Positions 7,948 to 15,995 of a stretch of DNA of 50,045 nt are shown piece after piece (the stretch's first letter is position 1; each line of letters starts with the position of its first letter). The notes under the pieces are model-generated. The model was given only the letters and a program-made list of their open reading frames with translations. It did no database searches and was not told the DNA's origin. The stretch is from Acidimicrobiaceae bacterium (GTDB taxonomy: Bacteria > Actinomycetota > Acidimicrobiia > Acidimicrobiales > JAUTXP01). The stretch lies in contig JAUTXP010000042.1 in assembly GCA_030837965.1 (NCBI GenBank), positions 1 through 50,045 on the forward strand. Direction: 5' to 3'. The position numbers and the translations under genes are program-made.

Positions 7948-7975
7948 GGGGCGGGGCCGCCCCCCCTTGGTTTTT
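7948..7975 (+). terminator. GC hairpin with T-run
   Basis: GGGGCG pairs with CGCCCC over a GGGC loop, followed by TTGGTTTTT. It stands 40 bp after the strong terminator and may be a backup. Upstream, 7919-7940 is a run of GGGGGC units resembling the tract at 5148. Confidence 0.5.
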
Positions 7976-8044
7976 CCGTTCTGGTGCCCAAAAGCGGACC
8001 GAGCACGGCGGGCCGGTTAAGAGGGCGAGCCGATAGGCGAGCCC

Positions 8045-8107
8045 GTGGCCCGAGCGGCCCGGCGGCGAAGCCGCCCGAGCGGCCCGGCGGCGAAGCCGCC
8101 AAGAGCG
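8045..8107. repeat. Intergenic GC-rich hairpin repeat, copy 2 with internal duplication
   Basis: This repeats the element at 6137-6176. Here the unit CGAGCGGCCCGGCGGCGAAGC is present twice in tandem, and the block again ends AGCCGCCAAGAGCGG. Each unit contains the hairpin GGCGGC-gaa-GCCGCC. It lies between the small RNA unit and the next plus-strand gene, in a 200-bp GC-rich spacer that also contains two copies of CGGCGG(G)CCGGTTAAG (about 8007-8024 and 8175-8189). Confidence 0.7.
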
Positions 8108-8185
8108 GGGAGTGCAGCGGCCGTCGCCCGGAGGCGGACGCCGGAGGGCGGGTACGGCGGGGCCAGGCCGAGTACGGCGGCCGGT

Positions 8186-8191
8186 TAAGTT
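8186..8191 (+). promoter_or_regulatory. Probable -10 box of a leaderless transcript
   Basis: TAAGTT lies 7 nt before the ATG at 8199 with no Shine-Dalgarno between, consistent with a leaderless start. Confidence 0.5.
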
Positions 8192-8198
8192 TGCGGCC

Positions 8199-8420
8199 AT
8201 GTCTCGACCCACTCGCTTCGAGCACTTCCGCTGGCTGGGGGACAAGCGCAGTCTGCGGGTTCACGACCTCGACGCCATCACCGAGGCCTGCGCGCTGGAC
8301 GACCTGCTGGCCGCCGAGACCTTCGCCACCTTCGGCCCGGACGAGCTGATCGAGGCCAAGAACCGGTGCTACAAGCCCTGCCGCCACTGCGTGCGTCCGG
8401 AGGGCGAAGCGGCCGCGTGA
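8199..8420 (+). CDS. Small Cys-motif protein coupled to amidohydrolase
   Basis: A 73-residue soluble protein of unknown function. It is mostly charged and helical (FEHFRWLGDKRSLRVHDLD, then FGPDELIEAKN) and ends in a compact Cys cluster, CYKPCRHC, that could bind zinc or a metal cluster. Its TGA overlaps the GTG of the amidohydrolase (GTGA), so the two are co-translated, and it may be a partner or metal-handling subunit of that enzyme (inference). The ATG at 8199 is supported by a leaderless-type -10 box. Confidence 0.8.
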   Translation: MSRPTRFEHFRWLGDKRSLRVHDLDAITEACALDDLLAAETFATFGPDELIEAKNRCYKPCRHCVRPEGEAAA

Positions 8421-9259
8421 GGGCCATCGACTTCCACGTCCACCTGTCCACCCACGAGTGGATGGACGCCAGCCTCGGCCCCATGCGCGAGGCCACCGAA
8501 CGGCACTTCCGCACGACCGTCCCCATCCGCACCGTCGACGAGATGGCCGACGAGTTCCGGGCCGACGACGTGCTGGCCGTGCTGCTGGCGTGGGACGCGG
8601 AGTCGGCCACCGGGCTGCCGCCCACCACCAACGAGTTCGTGGCCGAGTGCGTCGAGCGCCACCCCGACGCCTTCATCGGCTTCGCGTCCGTCGACCCATG
8701 GAAGGGCAAGGCCGCGGTGCAGGCCTTCCGCCACGCCATCACCGATCTGGGCCTGCGCGGCCTCAAGCTCCATCCGAGCTGTCAGCTCTTCGCCCCCAAC
8801 GACACCCGCGTCTACCCGCTGTACGAGGCGGCCCAGGAGTTGGGCGCGCCGATCATCTTCCACACGGGCACCACCGGCCTGGGCGCGGGCATGCCCGGCG
8901 GCGGCGGGATCAAGCTGGGCTACTCCCGGCCCATCTACCTCGACGACGTGGCCGCCGACTTCCCCGACCTCAAGATCGTGGGCGCCCATCCCTCGTGGCC
9001 GTGGCAGGACGAGATGCTCGCCGTGGTGCAGCACAAGACCAACGTCTGGATGGACCTGTCCGGCTGGTCGCCCCGCAAGTGGTCGCCCGAGCTGACCAAG
9101 GCCGTGCTCGGCCCCATGTCCGATCGCGCCATGTATGGGTCGGATTATCCCTTCTTGACGTTCACCAAATGGCTGGACGCCTTCCGGTCCTACGAGCCCA
9201 GCGCCGAGATCGAGGAGAAGATTCTTCTCGGTAATGCGAGGCGTTTGCTCGGACTCTGA
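8417..9259 (+). CDS. Amidohydrolase family 2 (metal-dependent TIM-barrel)
   Basis: A 280-residue TIM-barrel metal-dependent hydrolase or decarboxylase of the amidohydrolase-2 / ACMSD-like family. The N-terminal metal motif DFHVHL, the GLRGLKLHPSCQLF strand, IIFHTGTTGLGAG, LKIVGAHPSWPW and the late metal aspartate in MYGSDYPFLTF are all present, so it should be active. The GTG at 8417 places the HxH motif at residues 6-8, as is usual. It is translationally coupled to the preceding 73-residue Cys protein. Substrate unknown; related enzymes act on carboxylated aromatics or lactone-like compounds. Confidence 0.92.
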   Translation: MRAIDFHVHLSTHEWMDASLGPMREATERHFRTTVPIRTVDEMADEFRADDVLAVLLAWDAESATGLPPTTNEFVAECVERHPDAFIGFASVDPWKGKAAVQAFRHAITDLGLRGLKLHPSCQLFAPNDTRVYPLYEAAQELGAPIIFHTGTTGLGAGMPGGGGIKLGYSRPIYLDDVAADFPDLKIVGAHPSWPWQDEMLAVVQHKTNVWMDLSGWSPRKWSPELTKAVLGPMSDRAMYGSDYPFLTFTKWLDAFRSYEPSAEIEEKILLGNARRLLGL

Positions 9260-9261
9260 CG

Positions 9262-9267
9262 TACCGT
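9262..9267 (+). promoter_or_regulatory. Probable -10 box of a leaderless transcript
   Basis: TACCGT lies 7 nt before the GTG at 9275. The gap from the amidohydrolase stop is only 15 bp, so this may be an internal promoter. Confidence 0.45.
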
Positions 9268-9274
9268 CATACCC

Positions 9275-10027
9275 GTGCAGTTGGAGTTCACATCGGGGGG
9301 CGGCCTCGTCCGCGGCCATCTGGCCATGCCCGCGGCGTCCGCATCGTCGGGCCGCTTCGGCCTCGTCTTGTGCCACGGCTTTCCGGCCGAGCCGCCCGGG
9401 CAGCGCAACGCCCCGCAGAGCTATGCCGAACTGGCCGACCGGCTGGCCGCGGAGACGGGCTGGGTCGTCCTTTCCTTCGACTTCCGCGGCGCGGGCGCGT
9501 CCGAGGGCCAGTTCTCGCTGGCGGGCTGGCTGGAGGACATCGACGCGGCCGTGGCCGAGTTGCGCAGGCAGGCCGACGTGGAAGGCGTGTGGCTGGCCGG
9601 GTTCAGCACGGGCGGGGCCCTGGCCCTGTGCGCGGCGGGTGAGGACGAGAGCATCTGCGGCGTGGCCACCTTCGCGGCGCCGGCCGACTTCGAGGACTGG
9701 GCCGCCGACCCCAGGCGCTTCCTCGACCACGCCCGATCAGTCGGCGTCGTGCAGGACAAGGACTTCCCGGCCGACTTCGACTCGTGGGCCCGCGAGCTGC
9801 GCGAGATCAGGCCGCTGGCCCTGATCGGCAAGATCCCGCCTCGGCCCGTCCTCGTGGTGCACGGTGCCGAGGACGACACCGTCTCCCTCATGGACGCGAG
9901 GGCGTTGGTCGACGCAGCCGACAACCTGGTCGAGCTGCGCGTGCTGTCAGGCGCGGGCCACCGGCTCCGTCACGACCCCAGGGCCGTCGCCGTGCTCCTG
10001 GGCTGGCTCGACCGGCAACACATCTGA
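9275..10027 (+). CDS. Alpha/beta hydrolase
   Basis: A 250-residue serine hydrolase of the alpha/beta fold. Visible are the oxyanion loop LCHGFPAEPPG, the strand VVLSFDFRGAGASEG, the nucleophile elbow GFSTGG, the acid-bearing strand PVLVVHGAEDDTVSL and the C-terminal His in GAGHRLRHDP, so the Ser-Asp-His triad is complete. Length and layout fit cytoplasmic dienelactone-hydrolase or peptidase-like members. It starts 15 bp after the amidohydrolase and converges on a minus-strand membrane gene 8 bp beyond its stop. Confidence 0.92.
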   Translation: MQLEFTSGGGLVRGHLAMPAASASSGRFGLVLCHGFPAEPPGQRNAPQSYAELADRLAAETGWVVLSFDFRGAGASEGQFSLAGWLEDIDAAVAELRRQADVEGVWLAGFSTGGALALCAAGEDESICGVATFAAPADFEDWAADPRRFLDHARSVGVVQDKDFPADFDSWARELREIRPLALIGKIPPRPVLVVHGAEDDTVSLMDARALVDAADNLVELRVLSGAGHRLRHDPRAVAVLLGWLDRQHI

Positions 10028-10035
10028 GCCTGCGT

Positions 10036-10245
10036 CTAATCGCCCCGCCCGCCCCGCCCGTCGCGCCCGCGCCGCCCGCCCAGCGCGGCGTCGACCGCGA
10101 GCGTGACCGTGGCGGCCAGGACCACGGCCAACGGGACCCGCAGCACCAGCGTTCCGTGCGGGTCCACGTAGCCCAGCAGGGCGAGGAAGGCGACCAGGCC
10201 TGCGGCCAGCACGGCCAGGTTGCGCCATTGCCGCCGGTACGTCAT
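10036..10245 (-). CDS. Small two-helix membrane protein
   Basis: A 69-residue protein with two hydrophobic helices (about residues 9-25 and 32-53) and a C-terminal tail rich in Arg, Gly and Asp. Its ATG overlaps the TGA of thiE (ATGA), so it is the last gene of the thiS-thiE operon. No family recognised; there is no visible reason to link it to thiamine beyond position. Confidence 0.72.
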   Translation of the reverse strand: MTYRRQWRNLAVLAAGLVAFLALLGYVDPHGTLVLRVPLAVVLAATVTLAVDAALGGRRGRDGRGGRGD

Positions 10246-10862
10246 GCCCCGTCGATCGCATCCCGAAGCCGACGGGCCGCGGCCTCGGGGTCGGCCGCCT
10301 CGGTGAGGTAGCGCACCACCACGAAACGGCTCGCCCCCGCGGCGGCCATGGCCGGCACCGTCTCCGGCGTGACGCCGCCGGTCACGTAGAACGGATGGGC
10401 CGCGTGAGCCGCGGCGTAGCGCACGTAGTCGAGGCCGACCCCCGCCCGTCCTGGCTTGGTGGGCGTCTCGCTCACCGGCCCGGCCGACACGTAGTCGACG
10501 CCCTGCATGCCCGACGCCTCGTCCATCTCAGCGGGTGCGTGAGTCGACAGGCCCACGATGGCGTCGGGGCCGAGGATGCGTCGGGCCAATGCCGCCGGCG
10601 CGTCGGCCTGGCCCACGTGCACCCCGTCGGCCTCCACCTCCAAGGCCAGGTCGGGCCGGTCGTTGAGGATGAAGGGCACGCCGTGGTCTCGGCACACGTC
10701 CCTGGCCAGGCGGGCCCGTTCCAGCAACGGCTTGGCGTCGAGCGCCTTGTCCCGCAACTGCACCAGGTCGACGCCGCCGCGCAGGCAGGCGGCGAGGAAC
10801 CCGGCCAAGTCGGACCGGTCCGCGGTGCACAGGTAGAGGCGTCGGCCGTCCAGCTTCAACAC
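10242..10862 (-). CDS. thiE: Thiamine-phosphate synthase ThiE
   Basis: A 206-residue TIM-barrel enzyme that condenses the pyrimidine (HMP-PP) and thiazole phosphate moieties into thiamine monophosphate. Family signatures are GVDLVQLRDKALDAK, FILNDRPDLALEVEADGVHV, GLSTHAPAE, YVSAGPVSETPTKPGR and the C-terminal phosphate loop VTGGVTPETVPAMAAAGASR. The start is GTG at 10862, 6 bp after the thiS stop; a TTG at 10859 is also possible. It is encoded between thiS and a small membrane gene; no thiG, thiC or thiD is in the window. Confidence 0.94.
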   Translation of the reverse strand: MLKLDGRRLYLCTADRSDLAGFLAACLRGGVDLVQLRDKALDAKPLLERARLARDVCRDHGVPFILNDRPDLALEVEADGVHVGQADAPAALARRILGPDAIVGLSTHAPAEMDEASGMQGVDYVSAGPVSETPTKPGRAGVGLDYVRYAAAHAAHPFYVTGGVTPETVPAMAAAGASRFVVVRYLTEAADPEAAARRLRDAIDGA

Positions 10863-10868
10863 GCCCGC

Positions 10869-11069
10869 TCAGCCGCCCGCCACCGCTCGCACCAACTCGA
10901 GGCGGTCGCCCTCGGCCAGGACGGTGGTGGCTAGGTCACGGCGGGGGACAGGCTCGCCGTTGCGCTCGACCAGCACCCACTTGCCGCCCAGGTTGAGGAG
11001 GCCCAGCAGGTCGTCGACGGTGGCCCCGTCGGGGACGTCGGTGGGTCGCCCGTTGGCCAGTACCTGCAT
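10869..11069 (-). CDS. thiS: Sulfur carrier protein ThiS
   Basis: A 66-residue ubiquitin-like sulfur carrier for thiazole synthesis. It shows the family's short beta-grasp pattern (VLANGRPTDVPDGATVDDLL, then the internal VLVERNGEPVPR) and ends in Gly-Gly, the C-terminus that is adenylated and thiocarboxylated. It is followed after 6 bp by thiE. Its start is close to the stop of nothing upstream on this strand; the upstream propeller-like gene ends 10 bp before it. Confidence 0.93.
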   Translation of the reverse strand: MQVLANGRPTDVPDGATVDDLLGLLNLGGKWVLVERNGEPVPRRDLATTVLAEGDRLELVRAVAGG

Positions 11070-11079
11070 TCGGGCGATG

Positions 11080-12627
11080 CTAGAAGGCGCCGACGATCGA
11101 GCAGTTGCCCCGCAGCCGCAGCCACGTGATGTCGTGTCCGTCCCGCGGCACGAAGCCGCACCTGTTGTTGGCCCCGAGGAAGAGCAGGTCGGACCGGACC
11201 GTCCAGCGCAGGTCGTGCACCTGTGTGGGCGACACGGCCACGGTCGAGCGCACCGCGGGCGCCGAACCGAGCGCGATCAGGTCGATCCCGCCGCGGCCCA
11301 GGTCGTCCCACAGCACGGCCAAGGTGCGGCCGTCGGGCGAGAAGGCGGCGCGGACGGGGACCGACCGCGACCCCCGGTCGGGCACGCCGAGGTCGTGGCC
11401 GGCCACGTCGGTCACACGAAGGCGGCCGTTCCGGTCTCGCCAGGCCAGGCCTGCCTGGGACGCGGCCAGCAACTCCGACACGGTCAGGCGACGCACGATG
11501 CGACCGGTTGCCTTGTCGGACACGACGATGGTGGTGGGGATGGCGTCGGCCAGAAACCGGAAGTCGATGTCGGGCGGCACCGGGGCCCACACCAACGCCG
11601 TGCCCGCATCGGCCAGCAGCCTGCCGTGCTCCATCGAGGCGGGCCAGGCCGGACGCGGCTGCGTCCCGTCGGCGCCCACCTGGACGACCCGCCCGCCCCC
11701 AAAGGGCTGGACCAACACGGTCAGGCCGTCGGCGGACGGGACAAGCACGGCGTCGTCGTCGGACGCGTTCAGGGGCACGCTCCCCGCGGGCGGACTTGGG
11801 TGGTCGACGTCGATCACGGTCACGCGTCCGCCTTCGACCACTGCCGCGAAGCTGCGGCCGGCGACCGCTCGCCAAGACGTCTGGTACACCTCCGTCCGCT
11901 TGGACTGGTCGACGTCCAGCAGGGCCAGGCCGTTGTCCTCGGCCACCAACAGGCGCGCCCCGTTGGGCTTGTCGACCCACCGGCTCAGCTGCGCCCTGGC
12001 CGCATCGGCGCTGTGCAAGGTGGGGCGCGGCGGCGGGACCGACTCGGGGCGGAGATGCCAGCGGCGAAGCTGCTTGGCGAGGATGCCGTCGGCGTAGGGG
12101 AAGGCGTGACCGAGCACCGGCTGGGTGGGCGGGTCCTGCTCCTTGGCGTAATGGTCGAGGTCGTGGGCGTCGCGGACCAGGGCACCGACCACCGCCGACC
12201 GCAGCCCGCGCACGCCGTGGTCCACGACGCGGACCCGCTGGGCCCGATGAGCCAGGGCCAACGCCTTGGCCCGGTGCTCGACCAGCAGGGCGCGCACGGC
12301 CGACTGGGCCATTGGCAGGTCGTCGGCATTGACGACGATGGAGAGGAGCCGGTTGGCCTCGGCCTCGCGGGCCTCGGTGAGCCGCGTGGCCAGGGCCCGG
12401 TCCTGTTCGAGGGTGCGCACGGCCGACCGGGCCTGGCCCATATAGGCCTTGGCCGTGCCCACCACGACGAGGACGAGGACGGCGGCCACCACGGAGAGCA
12501 CGACCGACTGGCGGCTGGGCCTGGATAGTCGGCCGGGGCGGCGGGAGTCTCTTGCGCCAGCGGCCGCGGGGTCGGCGGCCCAGCCCTCGGGGGTCAGCGG
12601 TTCGAGTTCGCCCTCACCCGTGACCAC
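11080..12627 (-). CDS. Membrane-anchored beta-propeller-like protein, unknown
   Basis: A 515-residue protein. A short acidic cytoplasmic N-terminus is followed by one membrane helix (about residues 41-58) and then a helical, charged stretch (residues 60-130). The long C-terminal part reads like irregular propeller blades: repeated short strands such as RLLVAEDNGLALLDVD, DAVLVPSADGLTVLVQPFG, RAAFSPDGRTLAVLWDD and DLRWTVRSDLLFLGAN. The last two have the SPDG and W-pattern typical of WD40/TolB-like blades. The domain is probably extracytoplasmic. GTG start at 12627, 7 bp after the upstream stop. Function unknown. Confidence 0.8.
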   Translation of the reverse strand: MVTGEGELEPLTPEGWAADPAAAGARDSRRPGRLSRPSRQSVVLSVVAAVLVLVVVGTAKAYMGQARSAVRTLEQDRALATRLTEAREAEANRLLSIVVNADDLPMAQSAVRALLVEHRAKALALAHRAQRVRVVDHGVRGLRSAVVGALVRDAHDLDHYAKEQDPPTQPVLGHAFPYADGILAKQLRRWHLRPESVPPPRPTLHSADAARAQLSRWVDKPNGARLLVAEDNGLALLDVDQSKRTEVYQTSWRAVAGRSFAAVVEGGRVTVIDVDHPSPPAGSVPLNASDDDAVLVPSADGLTVLVQPFGGGRVVQVGADGTQPRPAWPASMEHGRLLADAGTALVWAPVPPDIDFRFLADAIPTTIVVSDKATGRIVRRLTVSELLAASQAGLAWRDRNGRLRVTDVAGHDLGVPDRGSRSVPVRAAFSPDGRTLAVLWDDLGRGGIDLIALGSAPAVRSTVAVSPTQVHDLRWTVRSDLLFLGANNRCGFVPRDGHDITWLRLRGNCSIVGAF

Positions 12628-12634
12628 CGCGGCA

Positions 12635-13228
12635 TCATCCCACTCCGCCGACGGCCTTGGCCGCCGCCTTCTTCTCCTGCTTGTAGCGGCGGACCCGCAA
12701 GAGCGTCTCTTGGTCGGTGATGTCGGCTACGGACATGTACGTCCCCGGCCTGCCGAAGTCGCCCGCCGCCTCCTGCCAGCCGGGCACGTCGACGCCGAGC
12801 TGCTTGCCCAGGAGGGCCACGAAGATGCGGGCCTTCTGCTCGCCGAAGCCGGGCAGGGACTTGACGTTGCGGAACAGCTCCTCGCCCGATGCCGCCGACT
12901 TCCACACCCGGCTGGCCTTGCCCGCGTAGTCGTCGACCACGATCCGGCACAGCTCCTGCACCCGCTTGGCGTTGGCCGCCGGGAACCGGTGGAGCGCAGG
13001 CGGTTTGGCGAACACGGCCACGAACGCGTCCGTGTCCATCGACGCGATGTCGGCCGCGTCCAATGGCCTGCCGAGGCGCTGCTGCAAGGTGTGCGGGCCC
13101 TTGAACGCCCATTCCAAGGGGATCTGCTGGTCGAGCACCATGCCGATCAACAGGGCCAAGGGGCTGCTCGACAACAGCTTGTCCGCCGCCGGGTCCTGGG
13201 CCAGGTGCAGGGCGGGCCGGGTGGCCAA
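12635..13228 (-). CDS. HhH-GPD-type DNA base-excision repair protein
   Basis: A 197-residue protein of the actinobacterial HhH-GPD family related to DNA glycosylases. It starts with PALHLAQDPAADKLL and contains LLIGMVLDQQIPLEWAFKGP, the region where glycosylases have their conserved Gln. The helix-hairpin-helix is LPGFGEQKARIFVALLGK. It ends in a Lys/Ala-rich tail (RRYKQEKKAAAKAVGG) that may contact DNA. The start appears to be TTG at 13228, one base past the aceE TGA; no better in-frame start precedes the conserved N-terminus. It lies in a run with aceE. Confidence 0.88.
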   Translation of the reverse strand: MATRPALHLAQDPAADKLLSSSPLALLIGMVLDQQIPLEWAFKGPHTLQQRLGRPLDAADIASMDTDAFVAVFAKPPALHRFPAANAKRVQELCRIVVDDYAGKASRVWKSAASGEELFRNVKSLPGFGEQKARIFVALLGKQLGVDVPGWQEAAGDFGRPGTYMSVADITDQETLLRVRRYKQEKKAAAKAVGGVG

Positions 13229-13229
13229 C

Positions 13230-15935
13230 TCAGGCCGTCCGGGGGTCGGGTGCGTCGGCGTTGATGCCGTAGCGGGCGATGGCGTCCTCCACCTCTTCGG
13301 CCTTGCCGTCGCCCGTCTCCGTCAGGCCCTGTAGGACGGCGACGACCACATGGGCCGCGTCGATCTCGAAGTGGCGGCGCAGCGCAGCACGCGTGTCCGA
13401 GCGGCCATAGCCGTCGGTGCCCAGCGCGGTGAAGTGGCCGGGCACCCAACGCGACACCTGGTCGGGGACGATCTTCATGAAGTCCGTGACCGCGACGAAC
13501 GGCCCTTCGTTGTTGCCGAGGGCCTCGGTCACGTAGGCCAACTGCGACGGCTGGGTTGGGTGCAAACGGTTCCACCGCTCAACCGACAAGGCCTCTTCCC
13601 GCAACGCCTTGTACGACGTGACCGACCACAGTTCGGCGGCCACGTCGTGGTCCTCGGCCAGCACTCGCTGGGCGTCGCGGGCCGCGCCTTGGGCCGACCC
13701 GCTGAACAGGATGGTGGCCCGCCTGCTCGGTCCTTGCGGCGCCTCGGCGAAGCGGTACATGCCGCGGATGATGCCGTCCTCCACGCCGGGCACCAGCGGG
13801 GGCATCTCGTAGTTCTCGTTGTAGAGGGTGAGGTAGTAGAAGCGGTCCTCGGGGTTCTCGCCGTACATGTGGTGCAGGCCGTGGCGGATGATGACGGCGA
13901 CCTCGTAGGCGAAGGCGGGGTCGTAGGCGGACAGGTTCGGGACGGTGGAGGCGAGCACGAGCGAGTGGCCGTCCTCGTGCTGGAGGCCTTCGCCGTTCAG
14001 CGTGGTGCGGCCGGCCGTGGCGCCCAGCAGGAAGCCACGACCGCGCATGTCGCCGAAGGCCCAAATGGAGTCGCCGACCCGTTGGAACCCGAACATCGAA
14101 TAGAAGATGAAGAACGGGATCATGGGCTGGCTCCACGTCGCGTACGCGGTGCCCGCGGCGGTGAAGCTGGCCATCGAGCCCGCCTCGGTGATGCCTTCCT
14201 CGAGGATCTGGCCCTTCTGGCTCTCGGTGTACGACAGCAGCAGCTTGGCGTCGACCGGGGTGTACTTCTGGCCGAAGGCGGCGTAGATGCCGACCTCCTT
14301 GAACAGCGCGTCCATGCCGAAGGTGCGGGCCTCATCCGGGATGATGGGCACGACCCGCTTGCCGATGTTCTCGTCCCGCAACAGGTTGCGCATCATGCGG
14401 GCGAAGCCCATGGTGGTCGACACGGCCTGGCCCTTGGAGCCGTTGAAGAACTCGTCGAAGGCCTTGTCGGCCACGGTGGGCAGCGGCTTGTGGCGGACGG
14501 TGCGCCGGGGCACGGACCCGTCCAGGGCCCGTCGCCGCTGGCGGAGGTACTCCATCTCCACCGAGTCCTCGGCGGGCTTGTAATACGGCGGCAGGTCGGC
14601 GCCGAGCGCCTCTTCGGGGATCTGCTCTTGGAGGTAGAGCGTGTCGCGCAACGTGAGGAGCTGCGCCTTGTTCATCTTCTTGATCTGGTGGGTGGCGTTG
14701 CGGGCCTCGATCTCAGGGCCGAGGGTCCAGCCCTTCACCGTCTTGGCCAGGATGACGGTCGGTGCGCCGGTGTGCTCCACCGCGGCCTTGTAGGCGGCGT
14801 AGAGCTTGCGGTAGTCGTGCCCGCCGCGCGGCAGCGTGCGCAGCTCCTCGTCGGTGAGGTGCTCCACCAAGGACCGCAGGCGCGGGTCCGGGCCGAAGAA
14901 GTTCTCGCGGATGTAGGCGCCGGACTCGGTGGTGAACCGTTGGAACTCGCCGTCGACCGTGGTGTTCATCTTGTTCAGCAGCGCGCCGTCCACGTCGCGG
15001 GCCAACAGGTCGTCCCACTTCGAGCCCCACACCACCTTGATGACGTTCCAGCCCGCGCCCCGGAACACGGCTTCGAGCTCCTGAATGATCTTGCCGTTGC
15101 CGCGCACCGGCCCATCGAGGCGCTGGAGGTTGCAGTTGACGACGAAGATCAGGTTGTCGAGCTGCTCACGCGAGGCCAGCGACAACGCGCCCAGGCTTTC
15201 GGGCTCGTCGCTCTCGCCGTCGCCCATGAACGCCCACACCTTGGCCCTGCTGGTGTCGGCGATCTCGCGGTTGTGGAGGTAGCGGTTGAACCGGGCTTGG
15301 TAGATGGCGGTGAGGGGGCCAAGGCCCATCGAGACCGTGGGGAACTCCCAGAACTCCGGCATGAGGCGCGGGTGCGGATACGACGACAGGCCCTTGCCGC
15401 CCAACTCCTGTCGGAAGTTGTCGAGGTGCTCCTCGGTGATGCGGCCTTCGAGGTAGGCGCGGGCGTAGATGCCGGGCGCGGCGTGGCCCTGGAAGAAGAC
15501 TTGGTCGCCTCCTGTCCCGTCGTCCTTGCCGTGGAAGAAGTGGTTGAAGCCGACCTCGATGAGCGACGCGGACGAGGCGAAGGTGGCCAGGTGGCCGCCG
15601 ATGCCCTCCGACAGCATGTTGGCCCTGGTGACCATGACCGCCGCGTTCCAGCGGATGAAGGCGCGGATGCGGCGCTCGATGAACTCGTCGCCCGGGAACC
15701 ACGGCTCGCGCTCGGGCGGGATGGTGTTGATGTAGGGCGTGGAGACGGTGGCCGGGAATCCGACCTGGGTCTCGCGGGCGCGCTCGAGCAGCTTGACGAG
15801 CAGATAGCGGCCTCGGCCGCGGCCTTGGCTCTCGACCACGGCGTCGAAGGAGTCGATCCACTCCTGGGTCTCCTCCGGGTCGATGTCGGGGAGCTGATGG
15901 GCGAAGCCGTCCAAGACCACTGGATCAATGGGCAT
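13230..15935 (-). CDS. aceE: Pyruvate dehydrogenase E1 component, homodimeric
   Basis: A 901-residue thiamine-diphosphate-dependent E1 that decarboxylates pyruvate and acetylates lipoyl-E2, as in E. coli (887 residues) and many Actinomycetota. The N-domain holds PYINTIPPEREPWFPGDE and GIGGHLATFASSASLIEVGF. The ThDP motif runs from GDG (residues 238-240) to NCN (267-269). Conserved stretches VPIIPDEARTFGMDALF, GQKYTPVDAKLLLSYTES and GHSLVLASTVPNLSAYDPAF follow. The ATG at 15935 gives a full-length protein. No lipoyl E2 or E3 genes lie next to it, so the complex is encoded at more than one locus. It is divergent from the RNase H-SLOG gene, 60 bp away. Confidence 0.97.
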   Translation of the reverse strand: MPIDPVVLDGFAHQLPDIDPEETQEWIDSFDAVVESQGRGRGRYLLVKLLERARETQVGFPATVSTPYINTIPPEREPWFPGDEFIERRIRAFIRWNAAVMVTRANMLSEGIGGHLATFASSASLIEVGFNHFFHGKDDGTGGDQVFFQGHAAPGIYARAYLEGRITEEHLDNFRQELGGKGLSSYPHPRLMPEFWEFPTVSMGLGPLTAIYQARFNRYLHNREIADTSRAKVWAFMGDGESDEPESLGALSLASREQLDNLIFVVNCNLQRLDGPVRGNGKIIQELEAVFRGAGWNVIKVVWGSKWDDLLARDVDGALLNKMNTTVDGEFQRFTTESGAYIRENFFGPDPRLRSLVEHLTDEELRTLPRGGHDYRKLYAAYKAAVEHTGAPTVILAKTVKGWTLGPEIEARNATHQIKKMNKAQLLTLRDTLYLQEQIPEEALGADLPPYYKPAEDSVEMEYLRQRRRALDGSVPRRTVRHKPLPTVADKAFDEFFNGSKGQAVSTTMGFARMMRNLLRDENIGKRVVPIIPDEARTFGMDALFKEVGIYAAFGQKYTPVDAKLLLSYTESQKGQILEEGITEAGSMASFTAAGTAYATWSQPMIPFFIFYSMFGFQRVGDSIWAFGDMRGRGFLLGATAGRTTLNGEGLQHEDGHSLVLASTVPNLSAYDPAFAYEVAVIIRHGLHHMYGENPEDRFYYLTLYNENYEMPPLVPGVEDGIIRGMYRFAEAPQGPSRRATILFSGSAQGAARDAQRVLAEDHDVAAELWSVTSYKALREEALSVERWNRLHPTQPSQLAYVTEALGNNEGPFVAVTDFMKIVPDQVSRWVPGHFTALGTDGYGRSDTRAALRRHFEIDAAHVVVAVLQGLTETGDGKAEEVEDAIARYGINADAPDPRTA

Positions 15936-15995
15936 ACGACCATGCTCGCGCTGTTCACGCCCGACCGCAGCCGCTTCGGGCAAGCTGGGCCGCAC

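Noticed and set aside
13350-15990. Long open frame on the plus strand antisense to aceE
   Set aside because: High GC creates long antisense frames; the minus strand carries full AceE motifs, and the plus-strand protein only becomes meaningful at the RNase HI domain from 15996.
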